In this document: piece after piece, positions 27,317-35,702 of the stretch
How the letters are laid out: each line of letters opens with the position of its first letter
Position numbering within the stretch: position 1 is the first letter of the stretch
Source: 20CM-2-55-15 sp963738025
GTDB lineage: Bacteria > Acidobacteriota > Terriglobia > 20CM-2-55-15
Assembly (NCBI GenBank): GCA_963738025.1
Contig: CAVTWA010000011.1
Location: 682,001 to 746,000, forward strand
Length of the DNA: 64,000 nucleotides
Reading direction: 5' to 3'
The notes under the pieces: generated by a model
Told to the model about the DNA's origin: nothing
The model's input: only the letters and a program-made list of their open reading frames with translations
The model's database searches: none
Position numbers and translations under genes: made by a program

Positions 27317-27658
27317 CTAGATGATTTCGATTTTCGTGGCGATCTTGGCGGACTCACGTTCGTTATAATGCACTCTCATTTTCATACCCTGTCTCACTAC
27401 CGCAGGCTTGCCGTCGTTTTCGGGTGCGACCAATTCGGTTTGATCGGTATACGAGAACTGCATTTCGTTGTCGGCTGCTTTCAGCGTAAGGACTCTAGCG
27501 TTTTGGTCGATGCCCATCAGAATCCCTTCGACAATCTTCGGCTCTTGAACCTTCGGGTCCTGAACCTTTGGATCCTGTGCCACGGCCGTTCCGCTCACCA
27601 ACGTAGCGACGAGTAAAAGCGCCGCGCACACACCAGTCCACATTTTTAAGGTGGTCAT
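27317..27658 (-). CDS. small exported protein (DUF5666-like OB fold possible)
   Basis: 113 residues from ATG 27658 after AAGGAG. A signal peptide ending TAVAQ is followed by a short direct repeat (DPKVQDPKVQEPK). A small beta domain then reads VEGILMGIDQNARVLTLKA, then QGMKMRVHYNE and AKIATKIEII. The beta-strand pattern recalls DUF5666/YdeI-like OB folds. Function unknown. Confidence 0.7.
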   Translation of the reverse strand: MTTLKMWTGVCAALLLVATLVSGTAVAQDPKVQDPKVQEPKIVEGILMGIDQNARVLTLKAADNEMQFSYTDQTELVAPENDGKPAVVRQGMKMRVHYNERESAKIATKIEII

Positions 27659-28199
27659 CGCTGTCTCCTTCTAAGATAAATCTCCAGACTGGACTGTGCG
27701 GCGCAACAACCCTGCCAAACACAGATCGCCGAAGGTTCATTTGTACTCTGTAGTATTTGGAGCGATCCTTCGAGGCCAATGGCGGAAACCACATGGTGGA
27801 AGGGCGAGTCCGTTTCAGGAAAAATTTGCACGCGTTAAGCGGTGTTCACTTTGTCCCAAGTAGTGCCACTCTGTCCCGAATGCTCAAGTCTCGCGCTCTG
27901 CGATGGCCATGAGACGGTGCCGAAGTCGGACTTGGCGGTCACTGCCTGCACGGCGGAAATAAGCGGCTCGGAGGATTACTCCGCGAAAATCACCAGGATG
28001 TCCCACAGTTGACGTATAACCGCTACGCTCCTTTTTATATAGGGACAAAATAGAGTCCACAGACCTTATGCAAACACTGCGGATCGGAGGAGGAGATCCG
28101 TCCGCTTCCGCTTTTCGTCCGCCGGTCCTGCGGTGGCGGATGCCTCGGCACCCAATTTTACTTTCCCCTTTAGGAGACCTCCTGCCCAACGGATTCAAC

Positions 28200-28457
28200 T
28201 CAAGTCGCAAAATATTTGCGGTATATTTCCTCTAGGGTGGCTTCAATCAATTTACGGTTCGGCTCGAAAGAATTTCCCGGAATCCGAATCCGCTCGCCCT
28301 TCAGGCCCTTAGCCCGATTGCGCAGCATTCTCGAGTAATCCATGGCATAGTTATGCGCCGCAGCCTCCGAAATCCCGCCGCAGTAGAGAACGGTTTCTTC
28401 GTTGAAACGTAACAAGGCAGCGTCAATGTTGGCATGAGATGGTTTAGTTGACTTCAC
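28200..28457 (-). CDS. hypothetical protein (85 aa)
   Basis: Start GTG 28457 after GGAGGG. It is an all-helical small protein (NAYAMDYSRMLRNRAKGLKG-like middle, KLIEATLEEIYRKYF end). I recognise no family. The good ribosome site and normal codon use support a real gene. It lies in the island without an operon partner. Confidence 0.55.
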   Translation of the reverse strand: MKSTKPSHANIDAALLRFNEETVLYCGGISEAAAHNYAMDYSRMLRNRAKGLKGERIRIPGNSFEPNRKLIEATLEEIYRKYFAT

Positions 28458-28551
28458 TTAATCCCTCCGGAGATTTTCCATCTCAGAAAGCTAAAAAGTT
28501 TCAGGCTTACGCGCGGAATATGCCGCACAATTGCAATTTACGGCAGATTTC

Positions 28552-28755
28552 TTAGTCCAAAGTACCGCTCGGGGCCAAGCCGAATTCCACGTGAATCAGA
28601 CAGGGCTTGGAACCGCGCATGAGGTCAGCCCAACCCACAATGATTGCAGACCGGAGAATTCGCTCGAGATTTTGATCTTGTTTCGCCTTCATGATCGCTC
28701 GCTTTCCAATCGCAATTTCTTGCGAAGTGCTGCGTTCTCTTGTTCCACCCCGCAC
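28552..28755 (-). CDS. hypothetical protein, possibly 3'-truncated
   Basis: 67 residues. The part LERILRSAIIVGWADLMRG then LIHVEFGLAPSGTLD looks like a genuine conserved protein segment that ends early at TAA. No ribosome site is obvious. It is listed because the pattern is protein-like; it could be a remnant. Confidence 0.33.
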   Translation of the reverse strand: MRGGTRERSTSQEIAIGKRAIMKAKQDQNLERILRSAIIVGWADLMRGSKPCLIHVEFGLAPSGTLD

Positions 28756-28965
28756 ACAAGCTTGCGCTTAAGAAGAGATACCAGCTGTGCACAATTGCAC
28801 AGCTTGTACGAACGTTTCCCGACGCTTACCTGCGGAAAACGCGGTAGTAGTTTTGCATTTCTTTCATCAGTTGTTGTGAAGTCGGTATACGGGACGTGGA
28901 TTTGTTGACTCGCCAGTCTACGGGATACCGGTTACCCGCCAATTGAGGTGTGAATTGCGTCTGGT

Positions 28966-29127
28966 ATGCCAGCACCGGAAGTTCACAAACTCATAGCTGC
29001 AAAGCCTCATGAAATCACAGCCGCGCTGGATGCGCATCACGCTGAAGGATGGAAGGCAACATCAATGACTTTTGATCCAACCAAAGGCGAACTCATTGTG
29101 TTGATGTATCTGACGAATCAGAAGTGA
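28966..29127 (+). CDS. hypothetical small protein (53 aa)
   Basis: ATG 28966 to TGA 29125-29127. The product is balanced and protein-like (HEITAALDAHHAEGWKATSM, then LIVLMYLTNQK). A GAGGTG lies 16 bases upstream, too far for a strong site. Family unknown. Confidence 0.4.
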   Translation: MPAPEVHKLIAAKPHEITAALDAHHAEGWKATSMTFDPTKGELIVLMYLTNQK

Positions 29128-29218
29128 TCGTAAACGTTCACCGAGTCTGTGTTCGCATTGCGGCGAAGGCCGTGGAAGCAGAAGCAACCACGGCCGGGGG
29201 AGGCTATCCGGTGCGGGG

Positions 29219-29446
29219 TTACAGCTTGTTTATCTTCTTTTTTAGCGCCTTCAATTGGTTAATTCGCTGATCATGAGCAAGAACGGCGCTATCCATTCCA
29301 TCTGCCGATTTCCCACGATCCTCAAGCGCTCGGAGTTCACGCTTCAAGAAGTCAACGGCAATGCTTTCGGTCTCGATGCCTTGATCAATCGCGAACATCA
29401 TGAGTTCGATTTCCCCTATGCTGAAATCCATTTCCTTGGGTGTCAT
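29219..29446 (-). CDS. hypothetical helical protein (75 aa)
   Basis: Start ATG 29446 after AAGGAGGGAG. It is predicted to be a short helical hairpin (IGEIELMMFAIDQGIETES, AVDFLKRELRALEDRG, QRINQLKALKKKINKL) with a Lys-rich end. No known domain. The strong ribosome site makes it likely real. Confidence 0.6.
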   Translation of the reverse strand: MTPKEMDFSIGEIELMMFAIDQGIETESIAVDFLKRELRALEDRGKSADGMDSAVLAHDQRINQLKALKKKINKL

Positions 29447-29519
29447 CGCGTATCAGCTCCCTCCTTCTGTTCTCCAATAGTTGCTCAAAGTCACGCAACC
29501 GTGCTTCGATGGGTCCTAG

Positions 29520-29744
29520 TGTAGTGTCCAAGAATTAACTGGACGACCTCTTACCAGGTTGCGTGGTCACGCCTGGTCACGTCGGTCACGCCGTTTTGAG
29601 GCCTTTTTGCCGATTTTGTCCGCCGTAAGTGACTGAAGTTATTAACAGCACTAGGATGGAAAAGACCTACGAATCCGATTGTCGGAGCCATCTTTAACAC
29701 TCCGTTGTTAATTTTACTGTGTAGTGTCCAAGAATTAACTGGAC
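29520..29744. repeat. 25-bp direct repeats exactly 200 bp apart (tgtagtgtccaagaattaac)
   Basis: 29520-29544 and 29720-29744 are identical and each contains an imperfect palindrome (gtcca...tggac). The sequence resembles terminal sequences of IS481-like elements. The 175 bp between carries no gene. It may be a pair of solo ends or a MITE-like remnant. Confidence 0.65.
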
Positions 29745-29819
29745 AGATCCTTTGCCAATCGCGCTGCACTACGTGCGTTCGTTTGGAACGTCTTCAGCTT
29801 TGGTTCCGTGGTGACCCCG

Positions 29820-30077
29820 TTACAGCCGGTGCACCACGTGCAGCGCCGTTTGGTCCGCACCCGCCAACACCGTAGATACCGTGCCGAAAAGCTTATCTTT
29901 AGGCGAACAGACGGTAACTTTTGTTCCGATCGGCCATTCGTCGCGTGCGCCTAGAATGACAAATTCGTCAATGCAGTCTAAATGCCCGAAAACGCTTTTG
30001 GCGCTAATCCGGCTTCGGCCAATGAGGGCCGCTGGCTCGCCATCGATCATTATTTCGGTCGATAGCTCTCGATTCAT
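29820..30077 (-). CDS. hypothetical protein (85 aa), third gene of a tiny overlapping operon
   Basis: ATG 30077 overlaps the stop of the upstream small gene (ATGA), implying translational coupling. The product is beta-rich (IMIDGEPAALIGRSRISAK, FVILGARDEWPIGTKVTVC, LFGTVSTVLAG), like a small PilZ- or SH3-like barrel, but the family is not recognised. It ends at 29820. Confidence 0.55.
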   Translation of the reverse strand: MNRELSTEIMIDGEPAALIGRSRISAKSVFGHLDCIDEFVILGARDEWPIGTKVTVCSPKDKLFGTVSTVLAGADQTALHVVHRL

Positions 30078-30211
30078 ACCATGAAACCTCGAACGATCCA
30101 TGCGAGGACTGAAATAAGGCCCTGAATGAGAAGCGCTGGAATGGCGATTGAAGCGGCAATCAACCCGGTCATCTTCAGTTTGTTGACCTTCTTCTGACCG
30201 TGAATCCCCAT
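30074..30211 (-). CDS. small single-pass membrane protein
   Basis: 45 residues from ATG 30211, or 32 from ATG 30172. It ends in a hydrophobic segment (MTGLIAASIAIPALLIQGL then ISVLAWIVRGFMV). It overlaps the stop of the upstream gene (30175) and the start of the downstream one (30077), so it sits in the middle of a three-gene coupled unit. Confidence 0.5.
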   Translation of the reverse strand: MGIHGQKKVNKLKMTGLIAASIAIPALLIQGLISVLAWIVRGFMV

Positions 30212-30555
30212 CGCGTTGGAATCGGATTCCCGTTCGCGTCCAGATAGGTCTCCTTCTGATAGTTCTCCCAAGGTCCGTGTTCGATATTCTTGTCGGGGTT
30301 CTTAGAGAAATCAGAAATGACTTTACCGGCCACATCCAGAGGAACGTCTCTGGAAAACTCAGCATAGCCAAGATTAGGCATTTCGATCACGTTGCCTGGG
30401 TCATCTGGAATCCAGCCCGCGGGCGTCCGTTCGACTGCATAATCTGTAGGAGAAAAGTCTCTCGTTCCCTCGAAAAAGACCAAAATGAGCAAAGCTGCCC
30501 CTGGCACAGTGAGCACCCATCCTATGCTACGAAACCCTCGAATAATGTTGCTCAT
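30175..30555 (-). CDS. membrane-anchored hypothetical protein (126 aa), first gene of the tiny operon
   Basis: ATG 30555 after GGGGGAG. An N-terminal TM anchor (SIGWVLTVPGAALLILVFF) is followed by a polar domain (DYAVERTPAGWIPDDPGN, EFSRDVPLDVAGKVISDFSK, YLDANGNPIPTRWGF). No family is recognised. Three overlapping small genes with two membrane segments suggest a membrane complex of unknown use in the island. Confidence 0.6.
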   Translation of the reverse strand: MSNIIRGFRSIGWVLTVPGAALLILVFFEGTRDFSPTDYAVERTPAGWIPDDPGNVIEMPNLGYAEFSRDVPLDVAGKVISDFSKNPDKNIEHGPWENYQKETYLDANGNPIPTRWGFTVRRRSTN

Positions 30556-30894
30556 GCGCCATCTCCCCCAACTCGCGTTCGTTCATGTGTTCGGAATTAT
30601 CAGACCCGGGGACGTGAGAAGCAAGGAAAGCAGCAGGCGCGAGGAATGGTTCGAGGGTTAATAGCTGAAGGCGGGTGGTATTTGGAATGGCGGCGCGTCA
30701 TCTTTAGCAGCTGTCGTTGCCGCGCGCGCTGGAACGAGTCGAAAATACGGCCCTGCCGGCGCAGTGGCTGGCTCCGGCGTCAAGCGACTCGTCGACTTGC
30801 TCCAGCCGCCGAAGCCGTAGCGCAGGAGTCCGCAAAACCGCGCAAGAAAACTGAGAATCCGCACCGTGGGCGCACCCGATTCTTCGCACTTGTG

Positions 30895-31622
30895 TCGCGG
30901 TAGGGACGACCATCGCTGATCGCCCCCCGCACAGATCCGTACGAGCGCTTCAACGCATACGGCTCTTACCTTGGATGGGTGGCGGCGAAGCGTGAATCAG
31001 GATAAGGATGCAGAACTCGGGGTATGGGAATCCACCGCTCTAAGATGGGATTGAGACGATCCCACTTCACCCTGGCGCGTTGACTGCGGCGGATCAAAAC
31101 GCCCCGCCACAACCATCGAACGCGACACATGAAGACACGCAACTGACCTGTATTACCGGGAACGGCATGATATTGGTAATACCCCAGCACAACCTTCCGA
31201 ATCCATGCACCAACCTCGATCGTACGATGATGTTTCCGAAAGCGAAGTTCAGCCTTAATGGCTTTCAGCTTCGCGACCATCCGCTTCTTCGCCGTGATTC
31301 GCCAGACGATGAATGGTCCGGTGGTGAGCTGCCCACAGAAGTGGGTGAAACCCAGGAACGTGAAGGTTTCCGGCTTTCCCTCGCCACGCCGTTGTCGGTT
31401 TCGAGCGGCGTACCGCCCGAACTCGATCAGCCGTGTATTATCCGCGTGTAGTTCCAAACCGAACTTCGCCACTCGCTCCCGAAACTCCGCAAGGAAGCGA
31501 TCGGCATCGACTCGATTCTCGAAACCCAACACAAGATCATCGGCGTATCGAACAACCACAACGGTGCCCGTTGCCACTTTCTTGCGCCAAGCCTCGACCC
31601 ACAGATCGAAGACGTAATGCAG
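30895..31622 (-). mobile_element. group II intron, 3' fragment
   Basis: It includes the C-terminal half of an intron-encoded reverse transcriptase, followed without gap by domain V (30932-30965) and a domain VI-like hairpin (ggggggcgatcagc...cgtccctac) ending near 30895. The 5' ribozyme part and the RT N-terminus are missing, so the intron cannot splice or move. Confidence 0.75.
30932..30965 (-). ncRNA. group II intron domain V
   Basis: On the minus strand the 34 bases begin gagccgtatgcgttgaagcg, fold into the standard domain V stem with a GAAG-like tetraloop and end in tacggatctg. The arrangement directly after the RT stop codon is typical of bacterial class C-like introns. Confidence 0.75.
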
Positions 31623-31691
31623 ATAGCCGAGCATGCCCTCGTAGAAAGCGATGTCTCGGCTCTGACATTGTGGGCAATGGAGGTGCGTCAT
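30966..31691 (-). CDS. chimeric ORF: zinc-ribbon N-terminus fused to the C-terminal half of a group II intron reverse transcriptase
   Basis: Residues 1-23 (MTHLHCPQCQSRDIAFYEG...) come from a small CxxC gene that overlaps ardC by ATGA. From about residue 24 the sequence is RT: LHYVFDLWVEAWRKK, the YADD active-site box in VVVRYADDLVLGF, FTFLGFTHFCG, and the maturase/thumb with WRITAKKRMVAKLKAIKAEL and GIIM-type RWLWRGVLIRRSQ. RT motifs 0-4 are absent. It is probably expressed from the ardC operon but inactive as an RT. Confidence 0.75.
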   Translation of the reverse strand: MTHLHCPQCQSRDIAFYEGMLGYLHYVFDLWVEAWRKKVATGTVVVVRYADDLVLGFENRVDADRFLAEFRERVAKFGLELHADNTRLIEFGRYAARNRQRRGEGKPETFTFLGFTHFCGQLTTGPFIVWRITAKKRMVAKLKAIKAELRFRKHHRTIEVGAWIRKVVLGYYQYHAVPGNTGQLRVFMCRVRWLWRGVLIRRSQRARVKWDRLNPILERWIPIPRVLHPYPDSRFAATHPR

Positions 31692-32512
31692 TCGGCACCG
31701 CCTTGCGTGGTCCGCTCGACGCCGGCTTTTAGGATCTTGTCCGCAACGGCAAAGATCTTTTGTGCGCTGCGTTCAGCAATCGTGCCACCTTGCAGCCAGT
31801 TCTGAATATATCCGCGGCAGTATTCGGCACCATCCATGGCGAGGGACTCCAGACAAAACAGCGCGACGGATTCGGCCTCTACTTCTTTCAGGTTCCGCGG
31901 TAACGCGTCGGAATCGTGGAAGGCCTCGGACGTATGGCCTAACTCGATGTGCGCCAATTCATGGAAAGTGGTCTTAGCGGGCAGCTGTGCGACGGGATTA
32001 ATGGCGATCTGTCGACCTTTGGCGTATCGCTGACAGTTGCCGTTGAGCATTTCGAACGGGATTTCCTGAACGTTCAAAGCCTGCAATGCACCTGCTCTGT
32101 TCCATGCCGGTATGGCCGGCACCTGGTATTGCGCTCCATCCGTCTGCGACAACATGAACCAGCTACGACGGAATACGAAGCGCTTGAACGTGATTTCCGT
32201 TTCTGCTTCAGTCGGATTTTCACCTTCTTCTTTGACGGTACGTTTGCACGTGACTGGCATGCACAGCTCGATAGCCTTTTGCCCCTTTTTCACGTATCGC
32301 CCCAGTTCTTTCCAGCGATTGAACGATGCGAGCGGCCCTAACTGAATTCCGCGCCGATTCGCTTGAATCAGAGCGAGAATCTGATTACCAAGGCTGTAAT
32401 TCCAAAACATGGAATACGCTTTCATTAGCGTTCCCGGTTTGGTAACGGCCTCTTCTAAAAGTTGTCGGAATTGAATCTCTTCGTGACGTTCGGTAGGCTT
32501 GCAGTCAGCCAT
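31688..32512 (-). CDS. ardC: ArdC-like antirestriction protein with zincin metallopeptidase domain
   Basis: 274 residues from ATG 32512 after GGGAGG. The N-terminal ssDNA-binding ArdC domain (MFWNYSLGNQILALIQANRR, SFNRWKELGRYVKKGQKAI) is followed by a metallopeptidase core, HELAH at 184-188 (TTFHELAHIELGH), and a downstream Glu in KEVEAESVALFCLE. ArdC proteins protect incoming plasmid DNA from restriction. It follows an RHH gene by 77 bp and overlaps the zinc-ribbon/RT chimera by 4 bp. It is a plasmid/ICE hallmark in this island. Confidence 0.88.
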   Translation of the reverse strand: MADCKPTERHEEIQFRQLLEEAVTKPGTLMKAYSMFWNYSLGNQILALIQANRRGIQLGPLASFNRWKELGRYVKKGQKAIELCMPVTCKRTVKEEGENPTEAETEITFKRFVFRRSWFMLSQTDGAQYQVPAIPAWNRAGALQALNVQEIPFEMLNGNCQRYAKGRQIAINPVAQLPAKTTFHELAHIELGHTSEAFHDSDALPRNLKEVEAESVALFCLESLAMDGAEYCRGYIQNWLQGGTIAERSAQKIFAVADKILKAGVERTTQGGAE

Positions 32513-32589
32513 GACGACCTCCCATAAAGGTTGTTTTGGTTAGGCTCGGTTCGGTGCTCTAACACCGGGCCGGGCCGCTCTTTGGATGT

Positions 32590-32739
32590 TTACTTCTTCG
32601 CTTTGGCCTTGGACCGCTTCAGATACTCCCGGTAAAGCTCTTCAGTAATCGTGCTTACGTCTCGATCTTCTCTGACAGCCTGAAGTTTCATTTCCCGATA
32701 AAGCTCTTCATCAATGCTCAAGGTTACATTGCGTCTCAT
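32590..32739 (-). CDS. ribbon-helix-helix (CopG-like) protein, 49 aa
   Basis: ATG 32739 to TAA 32590. RRNVTLSIDEELYREMKLQA has the beta strand then helix A of an RHH DNA-binding dimer. The second helix is in STITEELYREYLKRSK, with a Lys-rich tail. No ribosome site is obvious. Three adjacent perfect palindromes overlap its start, as expected for autorepression. It probably controls ardC downstream. Confidence 0.75.
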   Translation of the reverse strand: MRRNVTLSIDEELYREMKLQAVREDRDVSTITEELYREYLKRSKAKAKK

Positions 32740-32772
32740 GTGTACAAATTTATACGTATACATGTGCACATG
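32737..32772. promoter_or_regulatory. palindromic operator-like block at the RHH start
   Basis: It contains TGTACA (32741-32746), TATACGTATA (32751-32760) and CATGTGCACATG (32761-32772), each a perfect palindrome. The whole is roughly symmetric. This fits cooperative binding of RHH dimers and places the likely ardC operon promoter here. Confidence 0.5.
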
Positions 32773-32873
32773 TCGATCCCGTTAAATAGATTTATTCGTG
32801 TCGTTTAATAAGGTGCTTGTGCAGTGGACTAAAATGCTAGAGCGATAGGAAGAACTAGAGGGGGAATCAGTCT

Positions 32874-33302
32874 TTGCTAGCATCAGCGTTACCGCTTCTG
32901 TTCGTCATCGCGGCGCTTGCCGTGCTTGGCTTTACGGGGAACCTGTTTTCCTGGTCACCTTTCGTCATTGCCGCTCAGGCCACAGCGGTGGGCCTAAACG
33001 TATGGGCGCGGCGGTCATTCCAGAAAGGCACTTTTCGTGTGACGGCTGTTCCAAGCAGCCGTTCGATCATAAGAAGCGGTCCGTATCGCTTCATTCGTCA
33101 CCCGATGTACTCAGCAGCGTTACTCTTTGTCTGGGCCGGGGTAGTCAGTCACTTGTCGGCTTTGACACTAGCGATTGGCGGCGCGGTCACGGTAGTTGCC
33201 ATAGCCCGAGTCATCGCCGAGGAACGCTTGCTCAGCGCACGGTATCCCGAATATCACGACTACGCCCAATCAACGAAAGCCTTGGTGCCGTACGTGTTTT
33301 GA
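32874..33302 (+). CDS. isoprenylcysteine carboxyl methyltransferase-family membrane protein
   Basis: 142 residues from TTG 32874 after AGAGGGGGA. It has four hydrophobic segments. The ICMT/PEMT signature is GPYRFIRHPMYSAALLF and then EERLLSARYPEYHDYAQSTK. This integral membrane fold uses SAM to methylate lipid-like or small substrates. The bacterial role is undetermined. It is a stand-alone island gene, divergent from the RHH-ardC operon. Confidence 0.85.
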   Translation: MLASALPLLFVIAALAVLGFTGNLFSWSPFVIAAQATAVGLNVWARRSFQKGTFRVTAVPSSRSIIRSGPYRFIRHPMYSAALLFVWAGVVSHLSALTLAIGGAVTVVAIARVIAEERLLSARYPEYHDYAQSTKALVPYVF

Positions 33303-33504
33303 AGCAGCTTTAAATCCTAAGGCTTGGCGCAAAACCATGAGGCAGAAGATTTCGTAAATGGGACCCGAGGCTGATGTGCGCCGGGCTTCACCAAGCCCAC
33401 TTCCGAGCACGTCTCGACTGCGCTGCACGAGGCCCCTCTGTGCCAATGTGAATGAGACACCTTTCCCCTCATAATTAGTGTTCAGGGCGGAAGGAAAACC
33501 CAAC

Positions 33505-34008
33505 ATGCAGAATCCCGTTCCCTCAGTGACTTCTTCGGCTTTGTCGTCCGCTGGACGGAGTGAGGACGAGCGAAGCGAGACCGAACGAAGTCCAGCGGAT
33601 GGCAAAGCCGAAGAAGTCGGCGCCGTCGTCCGGCCCGACCCGGAAGTCGTGGCGAAGGCAAAGCGCCGGAGGTTCACGGCCGACTACAAGCAACAGATCC
33701 TGACGAAGGCGGATGCGGCTGCGGAGCACGGCGGCATCGGTGCCTTATTGCGCCGCGAAGGCCTGTACTCGTCGCACTTGACGAAGTGGCGGCGTGAACG
33801 AGCGGCCAGCATTCGTCAGGGACTCGCGCCGCGGAAGCGCGGACCGAAATCCAAACGCAATCCCCTCGCCGAAGAGAACCAGAAGCTGCAGCGCGCCAAC
33901 GAGCGGCTGACCGAGCAACTGCGTAAGGCCGAGATTGTGATCGATGTTCAAAAAAAAGTGGCTGCGCTGTTGGGATGGCCGATTCCGAACCCGGATCCGG
34001 AACGTTGA
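33505..34008 (+). CDS. IS3-family OrfA (HTH protein)
   Basis: 167 residues from ATG 33505 after AAGGA; GTG 33478 is an alternative. After an unusual N-terminal insertion (residues ~8-38, encoded by a palindrome), the HTH_Tnp_1 domain starts: RRRFTADYKQQILTKADAA, ALLRREGLYSSHLTKWRRE. A coiled coil follows (EENQKLQRANERLTEQLRKA) that dimerises with OrfB. The stop overlaps the OrfB start (TGATG). Confidence 0.85.
   Translation: MQNPVPSVTSSALSSAGRSEDERSETERSPADGKAEEVGAVVRPDPEVVAKAKRRRFTADYKQQILTKADAAAEHGGIGALLRREGLYSSHLTKWRRERAASIRQGLAPRKRGPKSKRNPLAEENQKLQRANERLTEQLRKAEIVIDVQKKVAALLGWPIPNPDPER
33528..33618. repeat. palindromic element inserted in frame in orfA
   Basis: Arms 33528-33556 and about 33590-33618 (gacttcttcggctttg... 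and its near complement) are separated by ~33 bases. The insert is a multiple of three and keeps orfA open, adding Ser/Glu/Arg-rich residues. This resembles protein-coding palindromic elements known from Rickettsia, in principle only. Confidence 0.65.
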
Positions 34009-34994
34009 TGGCCGCCGTTCAACAGCTCGCTCCTGACGTCGGGATCCTGGCGGCGTGCGTTGCGCTCGGCGTGGTTCGATCGTCCTTCTATCGCCGACTG
34101 CGCCCGGCTGTTGTGGCTCAACCGCGTTCCGCTTCGCCTCGAGCCTTGAGTCCATCCGAACGCCAGACCGTGCTGGCGCATCTCCATGAAGAACGATTCC
34201 AAGACTGCTCGCCGGCTGCCGTGCAGGCTACTTTACTGGATGAAGGCGTCTATCGCTGCTCGATCCGCACCATGTACCGCATCCTGGAGCAGCACGCCGA
34301 AACGCGAGAACGCCGGAATCAGCGGATTCATCCCGTCTATAAGAAACCCGAGTTGCTGGCAACGGCTCCCAATGAACTTTGGAGCTGGGACATCACGAAA
34401 TTGATGGGCCCGGCCAAGTGGACCTACTTCTATCTCTATGTGATTCTAGACGTCTTCAGCCGCTACGTGGTCGGCTGGATGGTCGCTCCCCGCGAAAGCG
34501 CCGAGTTGGCTCGCAAACTGATCGAGGATACCTGCAGCAAACAACAGATCCATTCCGGACAGCTGACCCTTCACGCCGATCGCGGTTCCTCGATGACGTC
34601 CAAACCGGTCGCCTTCTTGATGGCGGATTTGGGCGTCACCAAGACTCACAGCCGTCCCTATGTGTCCGATGACAATCCGTATTCCGAAAGTCAGTTCCGC
34701 ACGATGAAATACCGGCCCGATTTCCCCGACCGCTTCGGATCGATCCAGCACAGCCGCATCCATTCTCAGCTTTTCTTCTCTTGGTACAACCAGGAGCATC
34801 GCCATTCCGGCATCGGTCTGCTCACCCCGGCCATGGTCCACTATGGTCAAGCCGATCACATCTTCCAGAAGCGTCAATTCGTACTCAATGCCGCCTACCT
34901 GGCGCACCCCGAACGATTCGTCCGCTCCTCACCAAAACCACTCTCTGTTCCAAAGGAGGTCTGGATCAACAAACCCATCGAGTCCCGGAATTGA
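34008..34994 (+). CDS. IS3-family OrfB transposase (DDE integrase core)
   Basis: 328 residues from ATG 34008, coupled to the orfA stop. A start at 33975 or a frameshift fusion with orfA is possible. It has an HTH_21-like region (PAAVQATLLDEGVYRCSIRT) then an rve core: first Asp in ELWSWDITKLMGP, second Asp in LTLHADRGSSM, and Glu in NPYSESQFRTMKY. The catalytic triad is complete, so the element could be active. Confidence 0.88.
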   Translation: MAAVQQLAPDVGILAACVALGVVRSSFYRRLRPAVVAQPRSASPRALSPSERQTVLAHLHEERFQDCSPAAVQATLLDEGVYRCSIRTMYRILEQHAETRERRNQRIHPVYKKPELLATAPNELWSWDITKLMGPAKWTYFYLYVILDVFSRYVVGWMVAPRESAELARKLIEDTCSKQQIHSGQLTLHADRGSSMTSKPVAFLMADLGVTKTHSRPYVSDDNPYSESQFRTMKYRPDFPDRFGSIQHSRIHSQLFFSWYNQEHRHSGIGLLTPAMVHYGQADHIFQKRQFVLNAAYLAHPERFVRSSPKPLSVPKEVWINKPIESRN

Positions 34995-35702
34995 AATCGA
35001 GCGCAACGCCAAAAAAAGGCCGGTCTGAGAGTCGACCTCACCGCTGATCGTCGTCTATACGCGATCCTGGCGACCATTTTTCCCACAGATTCTCAAAGGA
35101 GCCAAAAGAAAGAAGGAAGGACCTAAAACGTATCCCAAATTAAAAGTGCCTAAATTACCGATCGAGGTGTCTCAAACTCATTGACACGCGCCGGGCGCTC
35201 GCGTGCTGAAGATCCGAACGATTTGAAGTGTGAGAGGGTTCAAAGCCGGCGGCACCCCTCGCTAGCCGGTACGTCTGTGCCGGCGCTACGGCCCGGTATT
35301 CACATCCGCGATTGCCGTATTCAGTTGAGGAGGATTCCCCATTTACGCTTTGCCGGGCCGGTTACTCGGCAACTGACACCGATTCTCAACCACAAGTCGA
35401 CCTCTGGTGAATCGAGACTGAGATAGACCGTAATTCTCCGAATCGTTTTGTAATGGACCGAGCAGGGACTGAGGGTTCGGCACCCCGCGACTTTTCCAGA
35501 TGCCGGTAACACGAAGCCCACCTTCCTTTCGTGAAGCTGGATAGATCCAAGGTCCATCGGACACTGCTCGGACAAGTAACGCAAGTAATGGGAAAAGTTC
35601 ATACAGGTAGTCCGAAGTTCACCGGAGACCGATCTTCGTATCGCGGTTCTATCCTTAAAAGTATGTGGCAGCATGCGATCTATCGCCGCCTACGATGAAG
35701 GT

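Larger units (their letters stand above)
33441..35186 (+). mobile_element. complete IS3-family insertion sequence
   Basis: The terminal inverted repeats 33441-33462 and 35165-35186 match at 18 of 22 bases and begin TG and end CA. They enclose orfA and orfB. The length of ~1.75 kb is a little above the family range, partly from extra DNA after orfB and an internal palindrome in orfA. A target duplication is not evident. Confidence 0.75.

Noticed and set aside
35321..35674. A minus-strand frame of 117 residues between the IS3 element and the SDR gene
   Set aside because: There is no recognisable domain or ribosome site. A second overlapping frame looks equally good, so coding is not supported.
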